A DNA stretch of 64,000 nucleotides, from positions 1-64,000 of the forward strand of contig CANJKZ010000979.1 in NCBI GenBank assembly GCA_947471745.1, written 5' to 3'. Below the pieces are notes generated by a model, which searched no databases, was not told the origin of the DNA, and saw only the letters and a program-made list of their open reading frames with translations. The position numbers and the translations under genes were made by a program. The DNA comes from Closterium sp. Naga37s-1. Its lineage: Eukaryota > Streptophyta > Zygnematophyceae > Desmidiales > Closteriaceae. How positions within the stretch are numbered: the first letter of the stretch is position 1; every line of letters starts with the position of its first letter. Of this stretch, positions 1-10,249 are shown one piece after another.

Positions 1-156
1 GTGGATCACAACGTCACCACGCAGTCTGAGCACAAGCAAGAAGGCCACAAGGCCAGTTCACATGCAGAAATATATATGTAACAACAACAGTACAGTGATA
101 TCTACCTACAAGAACAAGCATGCAGGAATACATATAAATCATGGTACAAACAAAGC

Positions 157-2052
157 CTACAGCAAGTGAGGAAGAGTGGGCACAAGGCCTAACAAAGTGC
201 AGAAACGCTGATGATCACCAGCCGAAAGCGCCTTGGTGAATATATCAGCAGTGTTGGCCCGAGTGGCCACGTAGGTAAGACGAAGCTGGCCACGATGCTG
301 CAGCTCTCGAGCAAGAAAGTAACGGAGAGCGATGTGCTTTGTTCTGTGCTCCAGTCTGTGCTCCTGACACAAGGCAATGGCGGCCTTGTTGTCGACGTAC
401 AGAACTGGAGGAGAACGAGGCCGCTCTCCCAAGTCGGTCAGCAGGTAGGTGAGCCAGCGCAGCTCCTGTGCAGCCATGGCTGTGGCGTAGATCTCTGCCT
501 CACAGCTGGAGCCGAGAACTGAAGACGAACGTGTAGAACGCCAGGAAACTGAACCAGAACCAAGGCTGAAGGTGTAACCCTGTGACGACCGCTGCGTAGC
601 CTGGTCGTCAACCCAAGAGGCGTCCGAGTGACCAGTGAGGACAACGTCACCCCGTCCTCCAAGCACGAGCCCCATGCCCGATGTACTGCACAAGTAGCGT
701 AGTACCCTCTTGGCAGCATCCATGTGCACCTTTCGGTGCCGACCAGGAGCCACGTAGCGAGCCAGAAGGCCAAGAGGGTACGCAAGGTCAGGACGAGTGC
801 AAGTCATCAGGTACATGAGGCAGCCCACTAACTCTGGGTAAGGACCACTCGGCTCTACGGACTCGTCCGAAGGTGGAGCTGAGAGCGAGTGACCTGTAGC
901 CAGAGGAGTGGCCTGTGCTGAGGACCAGATGAAACTGAAGCGCTGAAGGACCTGCTGCACCATGCGTGACTGAGTCAGTGTGATGGTGCGCCGTGCTCTG
1001 TCCCGGGTGATCTGCAAGCCAAGGTAGCTGCGCAGTTCACCCAGTTCTGTGCACGTGTGTCTCTTCTGCAGCTCCGACTTCACCAGGGCGAGAGCCTCAG
1101 TGTTAGCAGTGGCAAAGACCAAGTCGTCGATGTACACGAGAACGTAGAACGGCGGCAGCGAAGTGTCGGTGCGCAAAAACAGCGACGGGTCAGCAGTCGA
1201 CGGAGTAAACCCAAGAGCTGCAAGTGTCGTCCTCAGTGTGTCGTGCCACTCACGTGGCGCCTGGCGGAGACCGTAGACCAGCCGCCGAAGGCTCCACTGG
1301 GTACCAGGAGGGAACGACCCAGTGAAGCCAGGAGGGCGGCGCAGCCAAATCTCCTCGTGCAGGCTGCCCTGTAAGAAGGCTGCGCTGAAGTCAAGAGAAT
1401 GAAGCTCGTAGTCACGCTGAGCGGCAACGTGCAGCAGCACCCGAAGAGTGGTCATCTTCGGGGTGGGGGAGAAGGTCTGGAAGAAGTCAACTCCCTCTCG
1501 CTGACTGAAGCCTCGAGCCACGTAACGAGCCTTGAAGACAGGCGGAGAACCTGGCGGCCGCTTCACCCTGAAAATCCACATGCCACTGACAATGTTCGCC
1601 CCAGGAGGGGGAACCTTGTCGACGTAGGTGCCTGTGGACATCCAAGATGCCATCTCTGCGTCCATGGCTGTCTGCCACTGAGAGGAGTACTCACCCGCGA
1701 TCGCCTCAGCGTAAGAGCGCGGGGTAGGGATGTCTGGTGCATCCGGGTCTCCCTCAGGGGCAAGCAGCATGGATACGAGATGAGGCGCAGCGGCTGCAAG
1801 ACACTCAAGGTCCTCCTGTCTGTCCTCAAGGACGTCCGTGCCAAGAGCACACTCACCCCCGACGGACGGAGGACAGACAGACTCAGACTCAGCAACAAGA
1901 CTGGCGGCGTAGTCGAGACGACAGGCAGCAGCAAAGTCAACAAGCTCAGCGACTAAGGCAGACGCAGCAGCAGACTCAAACGACGGGTCAGTGACAACAG
2001 TGGCAAGCAGACGCGTGACAGTAGAGTGCTCAGCACGAAACCGGTCAGACAC
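157..2052 (-). CDS. Copia A RT-RNase H region (pol 3' part)
   Basis: An uninterrupted 631-residue frame. Residues 1-150 are the integrase-RT linker. The RT begins near residue 155 (NIVSGMWIFRVKR), carries the first catalytic Asp at about 221 (SLDFSAAFLQ) and the active-site motif YIDD at 307-310; most Copia elements have YVDD. RNase H follows, with HSDASW, SSCEAEIYA, YVDNKAA and RTKHI blocks, and the frame ends with IFTKALS and the tail LPHLL. It copies element RNA into DNA in the virus-like particle. The Met at 2052 is only the frame's first start: upstream the polyprotein continues in another frame, so a frameshift lies near 2050-2100. It is nearly identical to the RT of Copia B. Confidence 0.93.
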   Translation of the reverse strand: MSDRFRAEHSTVTRLLATVVTDPSFESAAASALVAELVDFAAACRLDYAASLVAESESVCPPSVGGECALGTDVLEDRQEDLECLAAAAPHLVSMLLAPEGDPDAPDIPTPRSYAEAIAGEYSSQWQTAMDAEMASWMSTGTYVDKVPPPGANIVSGMWIFRVKRPPGSPPVFKARYVARGFSQREGVDFFQTFSPTPKMTTLRVLLHVAAQRDYELHSLDFSAAFLQGSLHEEIWLRRPPGFTGSFPPGTQWSLRRLVYGLRQAPREWHDTLRTTLAALGFTPSTADPSLFLRTDTSLPPFYVLVYIDDLVFATANTEALALVKSELQKRHTCTELGELRSYLGLQITRDRARRTITLTQSRMVQQVLQRFSFIWSSAQATPLATGHSLSAPPSDESVEPSGPYPELVGCLMYLMTCTRPDLAYPLGLLARYVAPGRHRKVHMDAAKRVLRYLCSTSGMGLVLGGRGDVVLTGHSDASWVDDQATQRSSQGYTFSLGSGSVSWRSTRSSSVLGSSCEAEIYATAMAAQELRWLTYLLTDLGERPRSPPVLYVDNKAAIALCQEHRLEHRTKHIALRYFLARELQHRGQLRLTYVATRANTADIFTKALSAGDHQRFCTLLGLVPTLPHLL

Positions 2053-2399
2053 AGGGTCAGAAACGACAGGCAGAGAGGACGCAGGGGGGGCGGCAGAGGA
2101 ACACGTGGAGAAGGAGAGGAAGGACGACGAACTACAAGGGGAGGGCCGGAGACAGCCGACTGGCTCTGACGAGGAACACGACGACCGGTACTGACAGGGG
2201 AGACAGGACGCGACGCAGGCTCACGACGCTCTGCAAGGCCACCAGGCTGCTCTGTGTACGGAGAAGGAGCAGGCAGCGGTGAGCCAGGCTGTAACAGAAG
2301 ACCAGTAGACGAGGGAAGACTGAGAAACCTGGCGAAGTGCAGAGTCAGGTGGTGGCTGAGACGACGGAGACGGTGGAGCAAAGAACAGGCGCGGCTGAG

Positions 2400-3050
2400 C
2401 AGTGCCACCAGCACGAGTAGCACCAGCCCCTCCAGCAGCGCCAGTACCTCCAGCAGCTCCAGCACCTCCAGCAGCTCCAGCACCTCCAGCAGCTCCAGCA
2501 CCTCCAGCAGCTCCAGCACCTCCAGCACCTCCAGCACCTCCAGCAGCTCCAGTACCCTCAGCAGCTCCAGCACCGCCAGTAGCTCTAGGACCTCCAGCAG
2601 CACCACCACCAGCCCAGCAGCTCCAGCACTCCCAGTACGAGCACCTCCGGGACCAGCGACACCAGCAGAAGAACCTCCGGCAGGAGAGCCCTGAGGTGCA
2701 GAAGTGGGACGCTGACGGCGACCGTACCAGTCGTGCAGCTGCTGGGAGGTGAGGGGCACACGCGGACGAAGACGGCTACTCCAAGGAGACCGCGTAACAG
2801 CAGTCTCAGAACCCTCAGGCGACTCACCCCCAGACTCAGCACCCCAGGCTCCGCACACACAGGCTCAGCACCCCCAGACGCAGCACCTCCAGACGTAGTA
2901 CCACGAGACGCAGCACCTCCAGGCTCCTCACGCGCAGGCTCAGCACCTCCAGGCTCCACACGCTCAGCACCCCCAGACTCAGCACCCCCAAGCTCCGCAC
3001 CCCCAAGCTCCGCACCCCCAGGGACAGCACCACTCGCAGCAGGATCGGAG
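2400..3050 (-). repeat. GC-rich minisatellite coding the integrase-RT linker of Copia A
   Basis: Two patches of short repeats: a 15-bp type (ccagcagctccagcacc and relatives, about 2400-2640) and a cagactcagcaccccc type (about 2820-3030). On the minus strand they encode Gly-Ala and Gly-Ala-Glu-Pro repeats (GGAELGGAELGGAESGG) between the integrase C-terminal region and RT. Copia D has the same kind of linker at the same position. Confidence 0.8.
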
Positions 3051-3641
3051 TCACCAGTGACCTCAACAGGTGCAGGCGCAGGGGGGTCTACCTGAGAGAC
3101 ACCTGAAGGAGCAGGACCTAGCGCGGGGAGGGGGTCTACCTGGGGAGGACCTGGGGCGAGAAAGAGCGGCGGGGGGGGGCTAGGAGCAGTGCGGTAAGGG
3201 AAGAGGCGGTAAAAGGGGACCGACTCGTCAAAGGTGACGTCCTGAGACGCAAAGACACGGCGCGAGGCGGGGTCGTAAAACTGCCAGCCAGGCTCGTCAG
3301 GGACAAAGCCAAGGAAGACGCACGGAATGGCACGAGGGGAGAGCTTGTCCGCGATGGTATCGCGGACAAAGGCACGAGCACCCCAGACCCGGAAACGCGA
3401 CGCGTCGCCAACCTTCCCCGTCCACAGCAGTGTGGGCGAGGTCTCTGGCAAGGAGACACGGGGCCAAAGGTTGAGCTGATGCGCGGCGTACCGGACCGCA
3501 AACGGCCACAGAAAATGGGGGCAGCCGCATGGATCATGGAGGTACGAGGCGACCTCCATGACTAAGCAATGCGGCAGCTCAGCAACCCCATACTCTGCTG
3601 CGGAGAGGGGCCCAGGAAGCGTGAAAGTCTGGCGGATGCCG
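2585..3641 (-). pseudogene. Copia A integrase C-terminal part, degraded
   Basis: Minus-strand reading shows GIRQTFTLPGP, then HFLWPFAVRYAAHQLNLWPRVSLPETSP and FRVWGARAFVRD...CVFLGFVPDEPGWQFYDPASRRV...DVTFDESVPFY. These are the usual end of a Copia integrase core and its C-terminal region. The segment carrying the third catalytic acidic residue, NGIAERRIG in Copia D, is scrambled here by frameshifts. Upstream it is cut off from the rest of the integrase by the nested element at 3647-4518. No functional integrase is expected. Confidence 0.8.
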
Positions 3642-3646
3642 TGCTC

Positions 3647-4518
3647 TGTTACGATGCCCGGCTCCACTCCCTTCCCCTTTTCCCTACTCCCCCCCACAGC
3701 GACCGCCGCTGCACACAGCGAACAGCCGCGACTGGGGGGTGACGGGCATGGGGCGCGGGTAATGCGACGGGCAGAGTGGCAGCGGGCTACGGTGCTCCGG
3801 GGCGACGGGAAGCAGGGCTGGGGTTCGAGTGGCGTACGGGCGACGGGTGGGGTGTGGTGGCGTACAGGCGACGGGCAGGGTTGCGGGTTGCGGCGAGCGG
3901 AACGGGGGGGACGTAACGGGTGGCGCGACGCGACGGCGGGGCCCGCGCGGTTCCGGATCAACGAGAACGAGGGCCCGCGGGGGTCCTTAACTAGCGCAAG
4001 AACAGGGCCCGCAGGGGGCCCTTAACTAGCACAATATCGGGGCCCGCGCGGAGCCCTTAACTAGCGCAGAGAACGTGGGGCCCGCGCAGGGCCCTTAGCT
4101 AGCGCGAGAACGGGGCCCGCGGGGGGTCCTTAGGCTACAGCGCGAGAATGGGGCCCGTGGGGAGCCCGCGTTACGATACGAATGGGAGCGACGGAGCACG
4201 GGGGCGACGGGCTAACGGAGCCGCGGGGGCGGTGGGCCCATGTGAGAATCGACTGGCTTCTATACCCATGTTACGATGCGATCTTAACTGGTAACGCGGA
4301 TTTAAGGATGGCCTAGGCTTAGTAGCCTAGGCAAGCTATTGTCGAGGTCAAGGCCAAGGGAGTGTCAAGAGAAATTGACCAAAACAAGTTTGGCTTCACT
4401 AAAGCAAAGCATACAAGATATAGTCGAGAAACACAACGCAAGAGGTGCACCACCACAGCAAAGACAATTACTACAGTAACTACAGCAAGCAGGATATATC
4501 TTAAATATAACTTTGACA
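3647..4518 (-). mobile_element. Deleted Copia-type element nested in Copia A integrase
   Basis: A full minus-oriented LTR lies at 4269-4518 (starts tgttacgatgc, ends ttgaca on the plus strand). A PBS-like cttctataccca sits just inside it at 4257-4268, followed by a GC-rich leader. At the other end only the first 11 bp of the second LTR (tgttacgatgc, 3647-3657) remain. A 5-bp duplication, tgctc, flanks the unit at 3642-3646 and 4519-4523. This is an internally deleted LTR element that inserted into an already integrated Copia A. It has no coding capacity. Confidence 0.87.
3930..4165 (-). repeat. Tandem repeat in leader of nested Copia element
   Basis: About seven imperfect units of 34-38 bp, each with gggcccgcg... 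followed by ccttaactagcgc and agaac. They lie in the leader next to the PBS, the same place where Copia A and D carry other repeats. Confidence 0.82.
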
Positions 4519-4523
4519 TGCTC

Positions 4524-5581
4524 TGCACAGAAGGCTGCCAAGAGGTCTGAGGAGAACTCACCACCTCTGTCCGAGGTGCAGACGCAGGACAGGGAAGTCC
4601 GACTGGAACCGCTCGCGAGCTGGAGACGAGTAGCGCGGATCCAGGGGATCAAAACATCAGGGACATCCCCCTTGCGTTGCAAGGGGAAGACCGTGGTGTA
4701 GCGCGTGTAGTCGTCGACAACCAGCAGGAAGTACCGCTCGTGGCCCTGTCCACGGACGCGGGCTGGGCCCCACACGTCCAGGTGGAGAGTCTGCAGTGGA
4801 GCCTCTGTGGGATGGGAACGAGGAGGAGTGAGGAGCGGCGTGTTGCCGCCCCTCGACGCAGGAAATGCAGGGCGGCGCAGGCGAGGGAGGGAGGGGAGGC
4901 AGAGACCTGGGAAGCCCAGAAACCAGGAAGCGGCGAGTGCATGCTGCGTAGGCGAGGCAGGGAGGTGTGACCAAGGCGGTGTGTCGCCACAGGAGAGTGT
5001 CGTGCGACAGCCGGCGACACTTCACACTGAGTAGCTACCTGAGCAGACGCGTGCAACTGGGGAGACAAAGGGGCGGAGCGTGACGCAGTGGTGAGGGTGT
5101 ACAGACTGGACCCCGGCGCACGAGCGAACGTGGCCAGGTGGCGACCAGTCTGGGAGCACGTGCAAATCGCCACACGCTGCCGGCCAGGGGTGAAGGTGTC
5201 AACCCCCGCATCCTGGAGGACAGCGTTACTCACCAAGTTCGTAGAGAACGAGGGGAGGTAGAGACCAGATAGCTCACCAGACAGGATTGCCGGACACGGA
5301 AGCACAGTGGAAGACCGTGCAAGCACTGGGCCCCCAGAGGGGTCAGCCAGTAAGACAGGAACATGTGCAGGGAGGGGAGTGACTGTGGTACTGTCGCGAA
5401 AGAAACAGCGGGAAGCACCAGAGTCAAGTGTAAAGGTGTGCAAAGCCTGTGCAGGCGCAGTACCAAGGGGAGCAGACTCACAAGCACCTAGTGCTGCAGG
5501 GGCTATACCAGGGGTTATACCAGGATCCGGCGGCACACACAAGTAGCAGTCACCCTCAGCACTAACAGACAAGGCATACAT
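4524..5581 (-). pseudogene. Copia A protease and integrase core, frameshifted
   Basis: The frame starting at 5581 reads through the end of gag into the aspartic protease: ALHTFTLDSGASRCFFRDS, with the catalytic DSGA. It continues into the pre-integrase segment (LYLPSFSTNLVSNAVLQDAGVDTFTPG) and then loses frame after HRLGHTSLPRLRSMHSPLPGF near 4930. Two other frames continue: the zinc-binding C-x2-C part (CISCVEGRQ) and the integrase core MWGPARVRGQGHERYFLLVVDDYTRYT with the later SDRGGEFSSDLLAAFC. At least two frameshifts separate these blocks, and the core ends at the nested insertion at 4523. Confidence 0.85.
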
Positions 5582-6881
5582 AGCAGCAAGAATTGCCTCA
5601 TAGTCAAGATCAAAGATAGGTACATCACGCCTAAGTAAGTCTGCCCAGTTGGGGAACTCAGTAGCATCAGGAAACTTGGCGCGCCAGGCGTCGCTAAGCG
5701 AGCGAAGCAGCGCTGCTCAGTGTGAAAACCTGTGCACTGGCGACCAGCGCGGGGACCTGTGCGGATGATATAGGGGCAGCGACCAGGACCCCCAGAAGCC
5801 CCACGCCCGGCATACCAGTCAAGAAGTTGCTGGGAAGTGGGGGTCTGGCTGCTGACGCTGATGCTGCTGCTGCTGCTGCAGCTGCTGCTGGCCCTGACCA
5901 CCAATGCCACTACCGCTCCCTCCTCCCCCACCCGCCGCTGCTGCCGCCTCCACCGCTCCCAGTGCCTCCGCCGCCCCCACCACCACCTCCACCGCCTCCA
6001 ACCCCCACGACCACCCCCACCACCTCCACCTCCCCCGCCGCCTGCCACCACTGCCACCTCCACCGCCACCCCCACCGCCCCTGCCACCCTGCCGCCCCTT
6101 GCCGCTGCGACGCTTCCCACTAGGAGCGGAAGCAGCTCCGACCCCCCTCAGCACCAAGGTAGTCGTGAGCCAGCAGCTGCGGAGGCGTAGGAGGGGGTGA
6201 GAGGGGAGGGGGAGCACCCTTCAAAGAGGGGAGAGCGAGGAGTGCCACGAGCAGCACCTACAGCGAGGATGTTCTTCTCTGCTGCGAGGAGGTGCTTCTC
6301 GAAGTCGTCTACAGTGAGAGTGGTGGGGTCTAGCGCTAGGAAGTGGTCCCTGACAGAGCTAAGAGTGTCAGGGAGGCGGGTGGACGAGGAAATAGAGAGT
6401 GAAGTACATCGGGGGGGGGTTTGCGGCGCAGAACTCGGCTGAAAGGGCGGCACGAAAGCGAGAGTCAGTAGCGCGCAGGTGAGAAACTAGGTCCTCAGCA
6501 GTGGTGAACGAGGAAAGATTGGGGAACAGATACGGTAGCATGATTCGACCTATGGCTGCAGTGGCCGGGGAGGAGTAGCGCGCAACAACAGCGTCGTACA
6601 GTGTCTTAGCAGTTCTGTGCTGGCTGAAATGTGCTCGCTCAGTAATCGGCAGGTGGTTCCTAATAGCTAGGCGTGCAGCAGCATCACGAGTCTGCCAATG
6701 GGAGCGTTCTAGAGCAGAGAGCATCAGCAGCAGGAGCAAAAGCAGTGCCAGAGACGTAATCAAACAGGGAAACGCCATCTTTGGCATCAGTCAGAAGGAA
6801 CAGCTGGAGATCGTCTAACCATACAGTGAACTCGATGGGACGACCGTCAGGCTCGAACGCTAGAACGTTAGGCGTCGCCAT
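5515..6881 (-). pseudogene. Copia A gag, frameshifted
   Basis: The start ATG at 6881 gives MATPNVLAFEPDGRPIEFTV, closely matching the start of Copia D gag. The protein is split over at least five overlapping frames. Recognisable blocks are AKTLYDAVVARYSSPATAAIGRIMLPYLF (6368-6787), LPDTLSSVRDHFLALDPTTLTVDDFEKHLLAAEKNILAVG (6148-6453), a Gly-rich stretch (5819-6217) and an unusual Cys-His motif, C-x13-C-x3-H-x4-C (RCPYIIRTGPRAGRQCTGFH then TEQRCF). Gag would form the particle and bind RNA. This copy cannot make an intact one. Confidence 0.85.
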
Positions 6882-6889
6882 ATTGGCTT

Positions 6890-7765
6890 AAGGCAGGAGG
6901 GCAGCAGGCAGCAGGCAGCAGGCAGAGGCAGCAGGCACCAGGTAGGAGGCAGGAGGCAGAGGCAGGAGGCAGGGGCAGCAAGCAGCAGGCAGGGCAGCAG
7001 GCAGGCAGCAGGCAAGCTGCAGGCAGGCTGGCAGCAGGCAGCAAGCAGGCAGGCAGGCAGGCGGCAGGCAGGCGGCAGCAGGCAGCAAGCAGGCAGGCTG
7101 GCAGCAGGCAGCAAGTAGCAGGCAGGCAGCAGGCAGGCTGCAGGCAGGCGGCAGCAGGCAGCAAGCAGGCAGGCAGGCAGGCTGCAGGCAGCAAGCAGGC
7201 AGGCGGCAGCAGGCAGGCTGCAGGCAGGCGGCAGGCAGGCGGCAGCAGGCAGCAAGTAGCAGGTAGGCAGCAGGCAGCAAGTAGCAGGCAGGCAGCAGGC
7301 AGGGCAGCAGGCAGGCTGCAGGCAGGCGGCAGCAGGCAGCAAGCAGGCACGCAGGCAGGCTGCAGGCAGCAAGCAGGCAGGCGGCAGCAGGCAGGCAGCA
7401 GGCAGGCTGCAGGCAGGCGGCAGGCAGGCGGCAGCAAGGCAGCAAGTAGCAGGCAGGCAGCAGGCAGCAAGTAGCAGGCAGGCAGCAGGCAGGCTGCAGG
7501 CAGGTGGTAGCAGGCAGCAAGCAGGCAGGCAGGCAGGCTGCAGGCAGCAAGCAGGCAGGCGGCAGCAGGCAGGCAGCAGGCAGGCTGCAGGCAGGCGGCA
7601 GGCAGGCGGCAGCAGGCAGCAAGTAGCAGGCAGGCAGCAGGCAGGCAGCAGGCAGGCTGCAGGCAGGCGGCAGCAGGCAGCAAGCAGGCAGGCGGCAGCA
7701 GGCAGGCAGCAGGCAGCTGCAAGCAGGCGGCAGGTAGGCGGCAGCAGGCAGCAAGTAGCAGGCGC
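6890..7765. repeat. GCAGGCAG-type tandem repeat, Copia A leader
   Basis: About 870 bp built from gcaggcag, gcagcaggcaggctg and ggcggcagcaggcagcaag, with higher-order blocks of roughly 150-180 bp repeated several times. It lies between the primer-binding site and the gag start of Copia A. All three minus-strand frames are open and give Cys-Leu-Pro-Ala-rich pseudo-proteins, a by-product of the repeat. From 7766 to 8200 the leader is GC-rich with ctgcgggctgcg-type repeats. Confidence 0.9.
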
Positions 7766-8230
7766 GGCCTGAGGGCTGCGTGAGGCTGCTGGCTGCATGT
7801 GGCGACTTGCTGCACGAGGCTACGGGCAGCGCGCGCGGCCGCAGGCTGCGTGCGGCGACGGACTGCGTGGGCTGCGGGCTGCTTGCAGCTGCGGGCTGCG
7901 CGTGGCGACAGGCAGCGTGCGCGGCTGCAAGATGCGTGCGTTTTGCGGGCTGCGCTGGGCGATGGGCCGCACGTGCGCGGCTGCGGGCTGGTCGCTAAAT
8001 GCGGGCTGCGCTGGGCGACGGGCCGCGCTGGCGTGACCTAACCAGAATGCGCGCGGGCGGCTTAAGGGGCGCACAGGTGGGGCCGAAACGGGCTGCGCGG
8101 GCTGCTGAAACGGCGCACGTGGGAAAAAAAATGGATCGCCCGAGGCGCGCGCAGGCAGCCGAGGCGCGCGTAGGCACTAGACGAGGCAGGCAAGCGTGGT
8201 GGGGCCCTAATCCTAGGTCCTAAGGACCTA

Positions 8231-8242
8231 TGCTCTATACCA
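8231..8242 (-). promoter_or_regulatory. Copia A primer-binding site
   Basis: The minus strand reads TGGTATAGAGCA directly inside the LTR. It resembles TGGTATCAGAGC, the complement of the initiator Met tRNA 3' end used by many Copia elements, with one base missing. Confidence 0.8.
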
Positions 8243-8380
8243 TGTTAGAATCTTACGGGAAAAGTGAGTGTCGACTATCGAAGGGCAAGGTACAAAGGAG
8301 AAACCTAAGGGGTTGTACCCCACAGTGAGTACCCCACTAAGCCTAACCAAACTATAACATATATACACATATGTTTGACA
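8243..8380 (-). repeat. Copia A 5' LTR
   Basis: 138 bp, TG...CA ends on the minus strand (tgtcaaacatatgtg...attctaaca). It is the same family as the Copia B LTRs, sharing the blocks around ggggtacttactgtggggta and tcgactatcg. It should contain the element promoter. Confidence 0.9.
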
Positions 8381-8488
8381 CGGGTCTTATCGTTTTTTTA
8401 CTCGATAATAAGACCCCCCCCCCTCCCTTTTTTTTTGTGAAATCAATAACAGCCCCTAGGGTCTTTTATCCGGGGGAATACGGTATTT
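8381..8488. mobile_element. End of a TIR DNA element next to Copia A
   Basis: This stretch aligns with 27030-27131, the right end of the TIR element at 26548. Shared blocks are tcttatcg, tttactcgataataagaccccc, gtgaaatcaataacag and gggtcttttatccgggggaat. It ends gaatacggta. Copia A therefore probably inserted inside a member of this family; the other half would be left of the window. Confidence 0.7.
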
Positions 8489-9440
8489 AACACAAGGTTG
8501 CCCGATGTTATAAGGGCCGTGGTTGTTACACCGCACGACCGAGGAGCGTGTGAATGGGAATGCGACGGTGCCGAATACGCGGGGTGGTCATGCGACGGCG
8601 ACGAATGCGACGACATGCGACGGTACGAGCGAGCGATGCGAGGAGGTGAATGTCGGCGAAGGGACAAATGTCCTGAACCTTCAGGACGAGATGTGTGTGG
8701 CGAGGGGGTATCAAGCAGCCACGCTTGGGGTGCTTGTTTGGTTGGCGGATGATGCTTGTAGTTAAGAAGGGATCCATCGTGGCACGCACGACGACGAACC
8801 GCAATGCTGTATGTGCGTGGCGCTCAGCGCCGAAAAAAAAAAAACAAGACTCGACGTTTATGTCGGAAGGGTTGCGTAGAGTTGTATCCTCTATGTAAGA
8901 AACATTATTATGGAGTATATTATACTTATAGAAGCAATTTACTAAGATCTTCCTAACTACAAAAAATGGAACAAGCTCGATAGTCACTTGGAAGAAATTT
9001 TATTTTCTAGATTTTTCTTCCCTCAAAATTGTTTTGAGTGTTAATTGACATGGTACAATTGTTTATGGAAATAAAATTGAATTGTTTTTACATATAGCAT
9101 ATGCTAGTGTTCTATCAGGTTACCATAGCGGGTTTTTATGTTTGCAACTAATGTACCGTATCTGATGTGTCAGCATGTTGAATGGCGTGGCACGCATGTG
9201 TTTCCACGTGACACTAGCTTCGAAGTCTAGTGTGAGCGTTTTTTTTGTAGTATTGCCAAGTGCCCAGGTTTTGTTTAAGCTTGCCATTCGCCCTTGTGCT
9301 CATACTTCTATGAATAGAGAAAAGTTTCGGTGCCTCATTCTGCGCTGGCAGAAAATTTCTCGCCAGCTCCACGACAAACCCAACCAAGCCCAAGGTATCT
9401 GTCCCTTTCACAGCTGTCAAACTCGAATTTGACGCTCTTC
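8489..9440. other. No gene recognised; two short dispersed repeats
   Basis: 8618-8646 is identical over 29 bp to a stretch in intron 2 of the CHRD gene at 14472 (cgacggtacgagcgagcgat and on). About 8715-8840 resembles 23390-23495, upstream of the second CHRD gene (gcttgtttg, ttggcggat, acgacgaaccgcaa, gcgccgaaaaaa). The rest, 8850-9440, is AT-richer single-copy-looking DNA with no convincing coding sequence. Confidence 0.55.
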
Positions 9441-9539
9441 ATTTCTTGATTCTGTTCTTGGTTCTGTTCTTGGTTCCTCCTGAGAAGCACCTGCTTTGCT
9501 CGCTACTTTTCCTACCCAACCCAATTTCTTCTCTAGCTA

Positions 9540-10040
9540 TTTCTCCTCCCATCCCGCCGTCGCTAGTACCTCCCACCCAGCCGTCGCTCTCCCTCCCATT
9601 CCCGTATCCTCTCCCTCAATTTCCGCCGTCACCTCTCCCTCCCATTCCGCCATCGCCTCTTCCTCCCACCTCACAATCACTCCGTCCCACCCCGCCATCT
9701 CCTCTCCCTTACCTCCCCGCCGTCGCCTCTCCCTCCTCCCCCGCCGTCGCCTCTCCCTCCTCCCCGTCATCGCCTCTTCCTCCTCCCCGCCGCCGCCTCT
9801 CCCTCCTCCCCGCCGTCGCCTCTTCCTCCTCCCCGTTGTCGCCTCTTCCTCCTCCCCGTCGTCGCCTCTTCCTCCTTCCCGCCGTCGCTCTCTCTCCTCC
9901 CCTCCGTCGCCGCCTCTCCCTCCTCCCCGCCGTCGCCTCTCCCTCCTCCCCGTCGTCGCCTCTTCCTCCTCCCCGCCATCGCCCTCCCTCCTCCCCGCCG
10001 TCGCCCTCCCTCCTCCCCGCCCTCCCTCCTCCCCGCCAGG
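9540..10040. repeat. CCGTCGCCTCT(C/T)CCTCCTCC minisatellite
   Basis: Degenerate 20-24 bp units ctccccgccgtcgcctctcc, pyrimidine-rich on the plus strand. The open frames across it on both strands are repeat artefacts. Confidence 0.85.
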
Positions 10041-10049
10041 TGCCCGGAG

Positions 10050-10140
10050 CGCAAACGCGGATTGGTGCGCAATCGCGGGTTGGTGCGCAAGCGCGGGTTG
10101 GTGCGCGACCGCGGGTTGGTGCACGAGCGCGGGTTGTTTT
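10050..10140. repeat. Short ~21-bp GCGCGGGTTGGTGCGC repeat
   Basis: Four to five units of gcgcaagcgcgggttggt and variants. Confidence 0.8.
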
Positions 10141-10249
10141 GTGAGACACCGTGGTTATCAAGTGCGCGGGTTGTTTGTTTTTTTGCTTTTTTCTTAAATT
10201 TTGTGTGTTGGTTTCCTCTTGCATGGCACTTTCATTTGAAAAAGGGGAG

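Larger units (their letters stand above)
1..8380 (-). mobile_element. Copia A, LTR retrotransposon, left end outside window
   Basis: Read on the minus strand the order is LTR (8243-8380), primer-binding site, 1.35-kb repeat-rich leader, gag, protease, integrase, RT and RNase H. This is Ty1/Copia order, with integrase before RT. The coding part is related to Copia B and D. Positions 1-156 match the 3' untranslated region of Copia B, so the 3' LTR should lie less than about 100 bp left of the window. Gag, protease and integrase are broken by frameshifts and a nested insertion, while the RT-RNase H frame is intact. The copy is probably not autonomous. The 5 bp after the LTR (cgggt) may be a target duplication, but its partner is not visible. 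Confidence 0.93.

Noticed and set aside
1057-1994. Plus-strand frames opposite Copia A RT
   Set aside because: Shadows of the well-conserved minus-strand RT-RNase H frame.
6860-7815. Three overlapping Cys/Leu/Pro/Ala-rich proteins of about 300 residues
   Set aside because: All are translations of the GCAGGCAG repeat in the Copia A leader, open in three phases at once.
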